Below are positions 23,633 to 31,138 of a DNA stretch of 32,500 nucleotides, in pieces; position 1 is the first letter of the stretch, and each line of letters starts with the position of its first letter. The position numbers were made by a program, and so were the translations under genes. Location of the stretch: the NCBI RefSeq assembly GCF_002910915.1, contig NZ_NEUF01000138.1, forward strand, positions 1 through 32,500. Direction: 5' to 3'. The stretch is from Streptomyces sp. SM10 (GTDB taxonomy: Bacteria > Actinomycetota > Actinomycetes > Streptomycetales > Streptomycetaceae). The notes under the pieces are model-generated. The model did not search any database. It saw nothing but the letters and a program-made list of their open reading frames with translations, and was not told the DNA's origin.

Positions 23633-23660
23633 CACCCCGTCCCGCATATCGGACGGGGTG
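23633..23660 (+). terminator. second hairpin, just upstream of the ilvD promoter
   Basis: CACCCCGTCC (23633-23642) and GGACGGGGTG (23651-23660) are perfectly complementary around an 8-nt loop. It follows the previous hairpin by 3 bp. A possible ilvD -10, TACGCT (23684-23689), comes after it, so it is more likely a tandem terminator than part of an ilvD leader. Confidence 0.55.
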
Positions 23661-23725
23661 TCCAGATCTTGGCACGGGGGGCGTACGCTCGGAGGCAGTC
23701 TTTTCTGTCGAAGGAGCGAGAGACG

Positions 23726-25576
23726 ATGCCCCAGCTGAGGTCCCGCACTGTCACCCACGGCCGCAACATGGCGGGCGCCCGCGCCCTTATGCGGGCGTCC
23801 GGCGTAGCCAGCGAGGACATTGGCAAGCCGATCATCGCGGTGGCCAACTCGTTCACCGAGTTCGTGCCGGGCCACACCCACCTCGCCCCCGTCGGCCGGA
23901 TCGTCTCCGACGCGATCAAGGCCGCGGGCGCGGTGCCCCGCGAGTTCAACACCATCGCGGTGGACGACGGCATCGCCATGGGACACGGCGGCATGCTCTA
24001 CAGCCTGCCCTCCCGCGACCTCATCGCGGACAGCGTCGAGTACATGGCCGAGGCCCACTGCGCCGACGCCCTGATCTGCATCTCCAACTGCGACAAGATC
24101 ACCCCGGGCATGCTGATGGCCGCGATGCGCCTCAACATCCCCACGGTCTTCGTCTCCGGTGGCCCGATGGAGGCCGGCAAGGCCACCCTGGTCGACGGCA
24201 CGGTCCGCAAGCTCGACCTGGTCAACGCGATCAGCGACGCGGTCGACGAGTCCATCTCCGACGAGGACATCCTCCGCATCGAGGAGAACGCCTGCCCCAC
24301 CTGCGGCAGCTGTTCCGGCATGTTCACCGCCAACTCGATGAACTGCCTGACCGAGGTCCTCGGCCTCTCCCTCCCCGGCAACGGCTCCGTCCTCGCCACG
24401 CACACCGCCCGCAAGGCGCTGTACGAGAGCGCGGGCCGCACGGTCGTCGAGATCACCAAGCGCTACTACGAGCAGGACGACGAGACCGTCCTGCCGCGCT
24501 CCATCGGCACCCGGGCCGCGTTCGACAACGCCATGGCGCTCGACATCGCGATGGGCGGCTCGACCAACACGATCCTGCACCTGCTCGCCGCCGCCGAGGA
24601 GGCCGAGTTCAGCTACACACTCGACGACATCAACGAGGTCTCGCGCCGCGTCCCCTGCCTGTCGAAGGTCGCCCCCAACGTCGCCCCCGGCGGCACGTAC
24701 TACATGGAGGACGTCCACCGGGCCGGCGGTATCCCCGCCCTCCTCGGTGAGCTCTACCGCGCGGGACTGCTCAACGAGGACGTGCACTCCGTGCACTCCG
24801 ACACCCTCGACGAGTGGCTCAAGACCTGGGACGTCCGGGGCGGCTCCGCCTCGGACGAGGCCGTCGAGCTCTGGCACGCGGCCCCCGGCTGCGTCCGCTC
24901 CGCGACCGCCTTCTCGCAGTCCGAGCGCTGGGACACCCTCGACCTGGACGCGGCCGGCGGCTGCATCCGCGACCTGGAGCACGCGTACTCCAAGGACGGC
25001 GGCCTCGCGGTCCTCAAGGGCAACCTCGCCGTGGACGGCTGTGTCGTGAAGACGGCGGGCGTCGACGAGTCGATCTGGACCTTCGAGGGCCCGGCCGTCG
25101 TCTGCGAGTCCCAGGAGGACGCCGTCGACAAGATCCTCCGCAAGGAGATCGAGCACGGCGACGTCGTCGTCATCCGCTACGAGGGCCCGCGCGGCGGCCC
25201 CGGCATGCAGGAGATGCTCTACCCGACGTCCTTCCTGAAGGGCCGCGGCCTCGGCAAGAGCTGCGCGCTCGTCACCGACGGCCGCTTCTCCGGCGGCACC
25301 TCGGGCCTGTCCATCGGCCACGCCTCGCCCGAGGCGGCGGCAGGCGGCACGATCGCGCTGGTCGAGGACGGCGACCGGATCCGGATCGACATCCCGAACC
25401 GCTCCATCGAGCTCCTCGTCCCGGACGCGGAGCTCGCCGCCCGCCGCGAAGCGCTGAACGGCGTGTACGCGCCGAAGAACCGCGAGCGCAAGGTGTCGGC
25501 GGCTCTGCGCGCCTACGCGGCGATGGCGACGAGCGCGGACCGGGGCGCGGTCCGCGACGTCTCCAAGCTCGGCTGA
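23726..25576 (+). CDS. ilvD: dihydroxy-acid dehydratase IlvD
   Basis: The protein has 616 residues, the same length as the E. coli enzyme and very similar to it. It dehydrates 2,3-dihydroxy acids to the 2-keto acids of valine and isoleucine synthesis. Cluster and active-site motifs are NCDKITPG (121-128, Cys122), ACPTCGSCSGMFTANSMN (189-206; C190, C193, C196) and, near the C-terminus, DGRFSGGTSG with GHASPEAA. In [2Fe-2S] members (plants, M. tuberculosis) a third Cys stands in a PCN motif near residue 50; here that place reads VPGHTHL, so this is the E. coli-type [4Fe-4S] form, which is oxygen-sensitive. The ATG at 23726 follows AAGGAG (23711-23716) with 9-nt spacing. It stands alone, without other ilv genes. 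Confidence 0.97.
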   Translation: MPQLRSRTVTHGRNMAGARALMRASGVASEDIGKPIIAVANSFTEFVPGHTHLAPVGRIVSDAIKAAGAVPREFNTIAVDDGIAMGHGGMLYSLPSRDLIADSVEYMAEAHCADALICISNCDKITPGMLMAAMRLNIPTVFVSGGPMEAGKATLVDGTVRKLDLVNAISDAVDESISDEDILRIEENACPTCGSCSGMFTANSMNCLTEVLGLSLPGNGSVLATHTARKALYESAGRTVVEITKRYYEQDDETVLPRSIGTRAAFDNAMALDIAMGGSTNTILHLLAAAEEAEFSYTLDDINEVSRRVPCLSKVAPNVAPGGTYYMEDVHRAGGIPALLGELYRAGLLNEDVHSVHSDTLDEWLKTWDVRGGSASDEAVELWHAAPGCVRSATAFSQSERWDTLDLDAAGGCIRDLEHAYSKDGGLAVLKGNLAVDGCVVKTAGVDESIWTFEGPAVVCESQEDAVDKILRKEIEHGDVVVIRYEGPRGGPGMQEMLYPTSFLKGRGLGKSCALVTDGRFSGGTSGLSIGHASPEAAAGGTIALVEDGDRIRIDIPNRSIELLVPDAELAARREALNGVYAPKNRERKVSAALRAYAAMATSADRGAVRDVSKLG

Positions 25577-25593
25577 CCCACGGCGACCGCCGT

Positions 25594-25632
25594 CGGCCCC
25601 GCCCCCAGGTCCCGCACCGGGGAGCGGGGCCG
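25594..25632 (+). terminator. ilvD terminator
   Basis: CGGCCCCGC (25594-25602) pairs with GCGGGGCCG (25624-25632), and CCCC/GGGG extends the stem inward after one bulged A. A smaller palindrome ACGGCG-AC-CGCCGT (25580-25593) lies between it and the stop codon. Confidence 0.7.
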
Positions 25633-25635
25633 TCC

Positions 25636-25671
25636 GCGTACCGGGTCTCACCGGGGGCGAGGCCGGTACGC
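25636..25671 (-). terminator. terminator of the kinase gene
   Basis: GCGTACCGG (25636-25644) pairs perfectly with CCGGTACGC (25663-25671), 11 bp after the kinase stop codon on the minus strand. The region also contains a 13-bp direct repeat (25640-25652 and 25674-25686, one mismatch), whose second copy covers the kinase stop codon. Confidence 0.6.
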
Positions 25672-25681
25672 GCACCAGGTC

Positions 25682-27832
25682 TCACCAGTGGCCGGGGTCG
25701 TCCGCGTCCACGGCGAAGACGGAACCGTCCGGCGCGGTGCCGACGACACTCCCGCCCAGCACGACGGGGGCCGGCAGCGACGAGGCGTGGCTGAGCTTTC
25801 CCGCCCTCAACCGCGGGCGCGTCTGGCCCAGCAGCGTCCCGCGCTCCGTGTCGACGGCGAGCAGGCGCCCGTCGGCGGCCGAGAAGTAGAGCCGGCCGCC
25901 CGCCCCGAGGACCGGTGCCGAGGTCATCCCGACGGCCGTCTCCAGCCGCCACCGCTCCGGCCGCCCGGCGCCCGGGCGGATGTCCACGGCCAGCAGCGTC
26001 CCGCCGCGCTCCAGCAGGAGGGCGGTGTCCCCGTCGAGCACGGTCTCCGGCCCGTTCATCCGGAAGGGCAGCGCGATGCGGGCGGTGCTCCGCGACTCCG
26101 GGTCGTAGCGGACGACCCCGGTGGTCTGGGCCTTCTCGTTCATGGCTGTCAGCAGGAGTGACCCGCCCGATGTCCCGGCCGGGGTGAGCATCCCGTCCAG
26201 CCTGCGCTGCCAGGCCGTCTCGCCGGTCTCCGCCTCGACGGCCGTGACCAGGGTGCTGGCCCCCTGCGCCGAGCCCTCGTAGACGTACGCGAGCCCGGTA
26301 TCCGCGTCGTACAGGCCGTAGCCGGGCCGTTCGTGCCCCGGGAGGGTGCGGTGCCAGCGGGAGGCCCCCGTCTCCGCGTCGAGCGCCTGGAGCGTCCCGT
26401 CCTGGCGGACGGTCAGCAGGGTGTCACCGGCGGGCAGGGGGGTGTCGAGATACGCCGAGAGGTCCGTGTGCCACAGCCGGGTGCCGGTGCCGGGGGAGTA
26501 CGCCCGGAGCTCCTCGCCCTCGACGACCGTGCAGGCGACACCCACGGACAGCGCTCCGCCGGAGCCCGTCGACGAGGTGTCGCGGTGCGACCAGACCACC
26601 GTGCCGTCCGACGGTTCCAGCCGGGACGCGCCGAGGCCGGCGGTGACGCAGTACAGCGCGGAGCCGCTGTCCGCAGCCTCCGCCGTACACGAGGGGGTGG
26701 CGCCGTCCGGGGACCGCAGCGGTGTCCGCCACGGTGTGAAAGCGGTGGCGTCGCCCTTCCCCGCACCGGTCTCCGGCTCCGGCGCCCCGGGCCCGCCGCG
26801 GCCGACGGCCGCCCAGAGCCCTCCGGCGACCAGCAGCACCGCCGTGGCGACGACCGCGAGCCGGCGCTGCGCGCGGCGGTTCCTCACCGCCTGTGCCCCG
26901 GACGGCAGGGCGTCCGGGGACCGCACGTGCGTGGTCCCCTCGTCCGCCTCCACCGGCTCGGCGGCGAGCGGCCCGCGCTGCACCGGGATGAAGGCGGTGG
27001 CCTCGTACGACGGAGGGTGCAGCGCGTCCATGATCTCGTCCGGGGTGGGACGCTCCGCAGGGTCCTTGGCCAGGCACCGCCCGACCAGGGGCGCGAGGTC
27101 CGCGGGCACCCCGGCCAGATCGGCCTCGTCGTGCACCACCTGGTAGGCCACGAGGTACGGGCTGTCCGAGTCGAAGGGCCCCCGGCCCGTCGCCGCGTGG
27201 ACCAGCACCGCCCCGAGCGCGAACACGTCGGCGGCGGGGCCGACCTCGCGGGGGCGCTGGAACTGCTCGGGCGCCATGTACGGCGGCGAACCGATCAGCT
27301 TGCCCGTCTCCGTGCGCAGGTCGCTGTCGTACGGACGGGAGATCCCGAAGTCGATGACCTTGGGACCGGAGTCGGGGAGCAGCACGTTGCTCGGCTTGAG
27401 ATCCCGGTGGATGACACCGGCCCGGTGGATGTCACGCAGCGCCTCGGCGAGCCCGGCCGTGAGCCTGCGAAGTTCGGCGGGGCTCATCGGGCCGTTCCGC
27501 TTCACCTGCGCGGAGAGCGTGGGGCCGGGGACGTACAGGGTGGCCATCCAGGGCAGGGCAGCTGCCGGATCGGCGTCCACGACCGGTGCGGTGAACGCCC
27601 CGCTGACCCGTCGGGCGGCCGCGACCTCCTGCCGGAAACGCGCCCTGAACTCGGGGTCCGACGCATGCTGGCGGTGCACCACCTTCACCGCGAGCTGCAG
27701 CCCGGAGGCGGAGCGCGCCAGGTGCACGACACCCATGCCGCCTGCTCCGAGACATGCCTCCAGCCTGTACTGCCCGGCGTACTCAGGATGCTCCGCTTCC
27801 GGATGTGATCCGGTCCCTCGCAGCGGCGGCAT
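25682..27832 (-). CDS. membrane Ser/Thr protein kinase with PQQ-type beta-propeller sensor
   Basis: The protein has 716 residues. The Hanks-type kinase domain (22-275) has the glycine loop GAGGMG (29-34), Lys50, Glu69, the catalytic loop HRDLKPSN (142-149), DFG (161-163), an activation loop with Thr173 and Thr175, and APEQ (187-190). A juxtamembrane linker follows (276-322), then one membrane helix (about 325-344). The outer part (350-716) has repeats of the PQQ/quinoprotein propeller: GTVVWSH, GTRLWHTDL, GASRWHRTL, GETAWQRRL, GTLLAVD and GRLLAVDTERGTLL. Such domains may bind a ligand or wall component outside and signal to the kinase. ATG 27832 follows GGTGGG; a TTG at 27859 is an alternative. 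A TAGGCT box (27878-27873) may be the -10. Confidence 0.93.
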   Translation of the reverse strand: MPPLRGTGSHPEAEHPEYAGQYRLEACLGAGGMGVVHLARSASGLQLAVKVVHRQHASDPEFRARFRQEVAAARRVSGAFTAPVVDADPAAALPWMATLYVPGPTLSAQVKRNGPMSPAELRRLTAGLAEALRDIHRAGVIHRDLKPSNVLLPDSGPKVIDFGISRPYDSDLRTETGKLIGSPPYMAPEQFQRPREVGPAADVFALGAVLVHAATGRGPFDSDSPYLVAYQVVHDEADLAGVPADLAPLVGRCLAKDPAERPTPDEIMDALHPPSYEATAFIPVQRGPLAAEPVEADEGTTHVRSPDALPSGAQAVRNRRAQRRLAVVATAVLLVAGGLWAAVGRGGPGAPEPETGAGKGDATAFTPWRTPLRSPDGATPSCTAEAADSGSALYCVTAGLGASRLEPSDGTVVWSHRDTSSTGSGGALSVGVACTVVEGEELRAYSPGTGTRLWHTDLSAYLDTPLPAGDTLLTVRQDGTLQALDAETGASRWHRTLPGHERPGYGLYDADTGLAYVYEGSAQGASTLVTAVEAETGETAWQRRLDGMLTPAGTSGGSLLLTAMNEKAQTTGVVRYDPESRSTARIALPFRMNGPETVLDGDTALLLERGGTLLAVDIRPGAGRPERWRLETAVGMTSAPVLGAGGRLYFSAADGRLLAVDTERGTLLGQTRPRLRAGKLSHASSLPAPVVLGGSVVGTAPDGSVFAVDADDPGHW

Positions 27833-27911
27833 CGCCCACCCCCGTGTGTTCGTGCGCAAGCGCGACGCACGGAGCCTAGTCGATGGTGCGTGCGAGTGAG
27901 GTGGGGCTTGT

Positions 27912-27950
27912 TAGCCTGCGCGTCACATGCATTGCTTTCAACGGGGGAGG
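27912..27950 (+). promoter_or_regulatory. promoter and ribosome-binding site of the SH3-like gene
   Basis: TAGCCT (27912-27917) is a possible -10, which puts the start near 27924. GGGGGAGG (27943-27950) is a strong ribosome-binding site 5 nt before the ATG. The 123 bp to the divergent kinase gene contain no clear operator. Confidence 0.45.
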
Positions 27951-27955
27951 CCCTC

Positions 27956-28291
27956 ATGGGCGTTGAAGACAACACCGCCGGCACAGTGACCGCGGACGCC
28001 GGCCCGGCGGCCGCGGAGGAGGTCACGACGCTCGCCGCGGGCACCGTCGTCTACCCGATCGCTCCCGGCTACCGCGTCAACGTCCGCCGGGGACCCGGCA
28101 CGCAGTACGGAATCGTCCGTACGCTGCCGTACGGGATGAGCGTCCCGGTGTACTGCCAGAAGCCGGGTGAGCGGGTGAGCGGCCCGTACGGCACGTCGAA
28201 CCTCTGGGACAACATCGCCAACGGGCAGTTCGTCTCGGACGCCTACGTCAAGACGGGCAGTGACGGATACATCGCACCGCGCTGCGACTGA
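27956..28291 (+). CDS. small SH3-like domain protein without a signal peptide
   Basis: The protein has 111 residues. Residues about 30-111 form a bacterial SH3-type fold with the usual RVNVRRGPGTQYGIVRTLPYG hallmark in parts (NVRRGPGTQYG, LPYGMSVPVYCQ), then an aromatic-rich segment with NLWDNIANGQFVSDAYV, and a C-terminal PRCD. Two Cys (in VYCQ and PRCD) could form a disulfide. Such domains usually bind cell-wall peptides outside the cell, and most Streptomyces relatives carry a signal peptide. Here the first 29 residues are acidic and Ala/Thr-rich with no hydrophobic core. Either it acts inside, leaves by another route, or lost its signal. The start is well supported by GGGGGAGG. Confidence 0.82.
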   Translation: MGVEDNTAGTVTADAGPAAAEEVTTLAAGTVVYPIAPGYRVNVRRGPGTQYGIVRTLPYGMSVPVYCQKPGERVSGPYGTSNLWDNIANGQFVSDAYVKTGSDGYIAPRCD

Positions 28292-28312
28292 CCGGCTGGT
28301 TGCGCGCCCGGG

Positions 28313-28318
28313 GATAAT
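28313..28318 (+). promoter_or_regulatory. -10-like GATAAT of a leaderless transcript
   Basis: GATAAT ends 7 nt before GTG 28326. It departs from TANNNT in the first base but is unusually AT-rich for this DNA. CTGACC at 28288-28293 is a possible -35 with a 19-bp spacer. Confidence 0.4.
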
Positions 28319-28325
28319 CGATTCC

Positions 28326-28871
28326 GTGAGCGAGAACAGCGAAGCCCCCGGAACGTCCCCGGCCGCGCCTTCGGGCGGCACCGCCCCAGGGCCGCAGCCC
28401 GAACCCCTCCGTTTCTTCGGTACGACCTGGGTCGACCACGACGGCGGGTACGGGCTGCGGCGCGCCGGTGTCACGATCGGCTCGCTCGTCGCGGCCGTCG
28501 CCTCCTGCTTCGTCCTGCGCTTCGCCTACCAGGGCCTGGAGATCGCCGAGGTCGGGAGCCTCGTCGGCATGCTCGTGGTGCTGATGTTCGCGGTCTGCAG
28601 CGCGATCGCCTTCCGCAGGACCTGGGAAGGATTCACGCGCCGCCCCGCGGACCCGGCCGCCGACGACCGGCTGCGCGGCCTCAAGTCGATCGGCTTCATC
28701 GGCTCGCTCCTCGCCTACTTCATCCGCTCGTTGCGGGAAGCGCCGGGCGAGAAGCTGCGGCGCACCGAGTACGAGACGGCGCTCGCCCGGTACACGAAGC
28801 GCCGGTCGTCCCGGACCGGCAACCCGGCGGCCCGCAGGAGCGCCAAGGGCAAGCGCGCCGGACGCCGGTAG
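28326..28871 (+). CDS. small membrane protein with basic tail, function unknown
   Basis: The protein has 181 residues from GTG 28326. Residues 1-28 are Pro/Ser/Ala-rich. Two membrane helices are clear (about 48-68, GVTIGSLVAAVASCFVLRFA; 76-97, VGSLVGMLVVLMFAVCSAIA), and a weaker hydrophobic stretch is at 121-134. The C-terminal 40 residues are very basic (YTKRRSSRTG, KGKRAGRR) and probably cytoplasmic. I do not recognise the family; an EF-hand, kinase or transport motif is not visible. It follows the SH3-like gene by 34 bp and may be co-transcribed with it, though a leaderless -10 is also possible. The frame is open upstream to 28260, inside the SH3-like gene. Confidence 0.72.
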   Translation: MSENSEAPGTSPAAPSGGTAPGPQPEPLRFFGTTWVDHDGGYGLRRAGVTIGSLVAAVASCFVLRFAYQGLEIAEVGSLVGMLVVLMFAVCSAIAFRRTWEGFTRRPADPAADDRLRGLKSIGFIGSLLAYFIRSLREAPGEKLRRTEYETALARYTKRRSSRTGNPAARRSAKGKRAGRR

Positions 28872-28960
28872 CGCGCCGGGCGTCTGTGAGCGCGCCGGCC
28901 GGTGGACGCACCGGGGGCCGGTAAGGACGCGTCGATCCCCGCCCGCGTGCGCCGATCCGG

Positions 28961-29470
28961 ATGCAGCATGAACCCGGCGACGGCAACCGTCTGCCCCTGG
29001 CCACCGCGTCGGCCGACCTGATCACCTACGCCCAGGCGTGGCACTGGACCGACCCGGATCTGGCGCTCCCCGAGGCGCTCCGCGTCCTGCGTCCGGGCGG
29101 CGCCCTGGCGCTCTGGTGGAACGTCGCCGACCACTCCGTGCCGTGGATCGCCGGGCAGGACACCCGGCTCCGGCGTCACTTCGGAGTGGAGAAGAGCGCT
29201 CACGGCACCCCGGGCGTCAGGGGCTCACGCAACCTCGCGCGGCTCTCCGGCGACTTCGCGGAACGGCTGCTGCCGTGGTCCCGGACCGTGCCGGTCGACG
29301 CGCACCTCGCCAACCTCTCCAGTCACTCCGCCTTCCTGGTACGCGGCGGGGCCGGCGCCGAGACCACCCGCCGGTTCCTCGACGAGGAGCGCGGGCACCT
29401 GGCCTCGGTCTTCCCCGACGGCACGGTCGAGGAGCGTTACGTGGTCGAACTCGCCGTGCTGCTCCGCTGA
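28961..29470 (+). pseudogene. 5'-truncated SAM-dependent methyltransferase remnant
   Basis: These 169 codons match the second half of a class I methyltransferase: DGNRLPLATASADLITYAQA (motif II region), HWTDPDLALPEALRVLRPGG (motif III/post), and LALWWNVAD. The N-terminal 60-90 residues with the SAM-binding motif I (GxGxG) are missing. The region upstream has room for only 89 bp after the previous gene, carries an in-frame TAA at 28922-28924, and encodes nothing similar in the other frames. No ribosome-binding site precedes the ATG at 28961. The remaining frame is intact to its stop, so the loss is recent or the product is kept for another purpose. I read it as a decayed gene. Confidence 0.72.
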
Positions 29471-29489
29471 CCGGGGCGCACCGCCTCCC

Positions 29490-29534
29490 TTGACTCGGCC
29501 TTCCCGCGGGACCAATATTCATCACATGATGAAT
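29490..29534 (+). promoter_or_regulatory. promoter and palindromic operator of the ABC exporter operon
   Basis: TTGACT (29490-29495), a 17-bp spacer and CAATAT (29513-29518) form a good promoter that places the start at the ATG (29526), so the mRNA is leaderless. ATTCATCA-CA-TGATGAAT (29517-29534) is a perfect 8-bp inverted repeat that overlaps the -10, the transcription start and the start codons. It is strikingly AT-rich for this genome. A dimeric repressor (TetR, MarR, GntR or PadR type) is the likely binder. Confidence 0.75.
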
Positions 29535-30320
29535 TTCCCGCGCACCGCAGACGCGAGCGCCGTCGAGGCCCGCGCCCTCACCGTCGTACGGGGAGGCCGA
29601 CCGGTCCTGCGCGGACTCGACTTCACCGTCGAGCCGGGCAGGATCACCGGCCTCCTCGGCCCGTCCGGCTGCGGGAAGTCCACGCTCATGCGGGCCGTCG
29701 TCGGCACCCAGGCCCAGGTCACGGGCGTGCTCGACGTCCTCGGGCGCCCCGCGGGCCACCCGTCCCTGAGGCCGCGCGTCGGCTACGTGACCCAGGCCCC
29801 GTCCGTCTACACGGACCTCACCGTCCGGCAGAACCTCGACTACTTCGCGGCCGTGCTCCGGCCGGGCCGGGCCCACCGCGCCGCACGCGAGGAGACCGTC
29901 GTCCGCGCCATCGGCGACGTCGACCTGACCCGCCACGCCGGCGCCCTCGCCGGAAACCTCTCCGGCGGACAGCTCAGCCGTGTCTCCCTCGCCGTCGCCC
30001 TCCTCGGTACCCCCGACCTCCTGGTCCTCGACGAGCCGACCGTCGGCCTCGACCCCGTGCTCCGCCGCGACCTGTGGAACCTCTTCCACGCCCTCGCCGC
30101 CGACCGGGGCACCACGATCCTCGTCTCCTCCCACGTCATGGACGAGGCCGAACGCTGCCATCGGCTCCTCCTCATGCGCGAGGGCGAGATCCTCGCCGAC
30201 GACACCCCGGACGCCCTCCGCACCCGTACCGGATCCGCCACCGTCGAAGAGGCCTTCCTCCACCTCGTCGACGCCGCCGCCGGCGCAACCACCACCGCCG
30301 ACCAGGAGACGACCCGATGA
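29526..30320 (+). CDS. ABC transporter ATP-binding protein (ABC-2 exporter)
   Basis: The protein has 264 residues. Walker A is GPSGCGKS (45-52), the Q-loop YVTQAP (87-92), the signature LSGGQ (145-149), Walker B LLVLDEP (165-171) with D-loop GLDP (174-177), and the H-loop SSHVMDEAE (201-209). It resembles the ATPases of ABC-2 drug or lipid exporters, with the C-terminal extension typical of them (TGSATVEEAFLHLVD). It couples ATP hydrolysis to the permease encoded next, whose start overlaps its stop codon (ATGA). Two ATGs (29526, 29529) are possible; the first sits on the predicted transcription start. Control by the palindrome over the start is likely. The substrate is unknown. Confidence 0.94.
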   Translation: MMNFPRTADASAVEARALTVVRGGRPVLRGLDFTVEPGRITGLLGPSGCGKSTLMRAVVGTQAQVTGVLDVLGRPAGHPSLRPRVGYVTQAPSVYTDLTVRQNLDYFAAVLRPGRAHRAAREETVVRAIGDVDLTRHAGALAGNLSGGQLSRVSLAVALLGTPDLLVLDEPTVGLDPVLRRDLWNLFHALAADRGTTILVSSHVMDEAERCHRLLLMREGEILADDTPDALRTRTGSATVEEAFLHLVDAAAGATTTADQETTR

Positions 30321-31075
30321 GCACCGACGCCCCCGCACTCACCCCGGCCCGGACCCTCGCCACCGCCGGACGTGTCCTGCGCCAGCTCCGCCACGACCCC
30401 CGCTCCGTCGCGCTGCTGCTGATCGTCCCGGTCCTGATGATCACGCTGCTGCGCTACGTCTTCGACGGCGCCCCGGGGACCTTCGACTCCATCGGCGCCT
30501 CGCTGCTCGGCATCTTCCCGCTGATCACGATGTTCCTGGTGACCTCGATCGCCACCCTCCGCGAACGCACCTCCGGCACCCTGGAACGGCTGCTCGCCAT
30601 GCCGCTGGGCAAGGGCGACCTGATCGCCGGATACGCGCTGGCCTTCGGCGCCGTCGCCGTCGCCCAGTCCCTCCTGGCCACCGCGATGTCCGTCTGGGTG
30701 CTCGGCCTGGACATCGTCGGCTCCCCCTGGCTGCTGCTCCTGGTCGCCCTGCTCGACGCCCTCCTCGGCACGGCGCTCGGACTGTTCGTCTCGGCCTTCG
30801 CCGCCTCGGAGTTCCAGGCGGTCCAGTTCATGCCCGCCGTGATCTTCCCGCAGTTGCTGCTGTGCGGGCTGTTCACCCCGCGCGACCAGATGCACCCGGT
30901 CCTGGAGGCCGTCTCCGACGTCCTGCCCATGTCGTACGCCGTCGACGGGATGAACCAGGTCCTCGCCCACACCGACGCCGCCGCCGACTTCGACCGGGAC
31001 ATCGCGATCGTCGCGGGCTGCGCACTGCTCGTCCTCGGCCTGGGCGCCGCCACCCTCCGCCGCCGCACCACCTGA
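30317..31075 (+). CDS. ABC-2 type permease
   Basis: The protein has 252 residues. About six membrane helices are visible, beginning RSVALLLIVPVLMITLLRYVF and ending IVAGCALLVLGLGAATL. The ABC-2 signature region is present: RERTSGTLERLLAMPLGKGDLIAGY between the second and third helices, and FTPRDQMHPVLEAVSDVLPMSYAVDGM before the last. Such permeases dimerise and export drugs, lipids or polymers with the ATPase encoded upstream. The ATG at 30317 overlaps the ATPase stop codon by 4 bp, so the two are translationally coupled. No third gene belongs to the operon: proC begins 64 bp later with its own ribosome-binding site. Confidence 0.93.
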   Translation: MSTDAPALTPARTLATAGRVLRQLRHDPRSVALLLIVPVLMITLLRYVFDGAPGTFDSIGASLLGIFPLITMFLVTSIATLRERTSGTLERLLAMPLGKGDLIAGYALAFGAVAVAQSLLATAMSVWVLGLDIVGSPWLLLLVALLDALLGTALGLFVSAFAASEFQAVQFMPAVIFPQLLLCGLFTPRDQMHPVLEAVSDVLPMSYAVDGMNQVLAHTDAAADFDRDIAIVAGCALLVLGLGAATLRRRTT

Positions 31076-31138
31076 CGGCGCGGTGCGAGGATGGCGACGA
31101 CGAGAGTCCCGCGCACCGCCACCCGGAGGATGAACCGC

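Noticed and set aside
23493..23725. T-box or attenuation leader peptide for ilvD
   Set aside because: There is no T-box motif and no short frame rich in Val, Leu or Ile codons.
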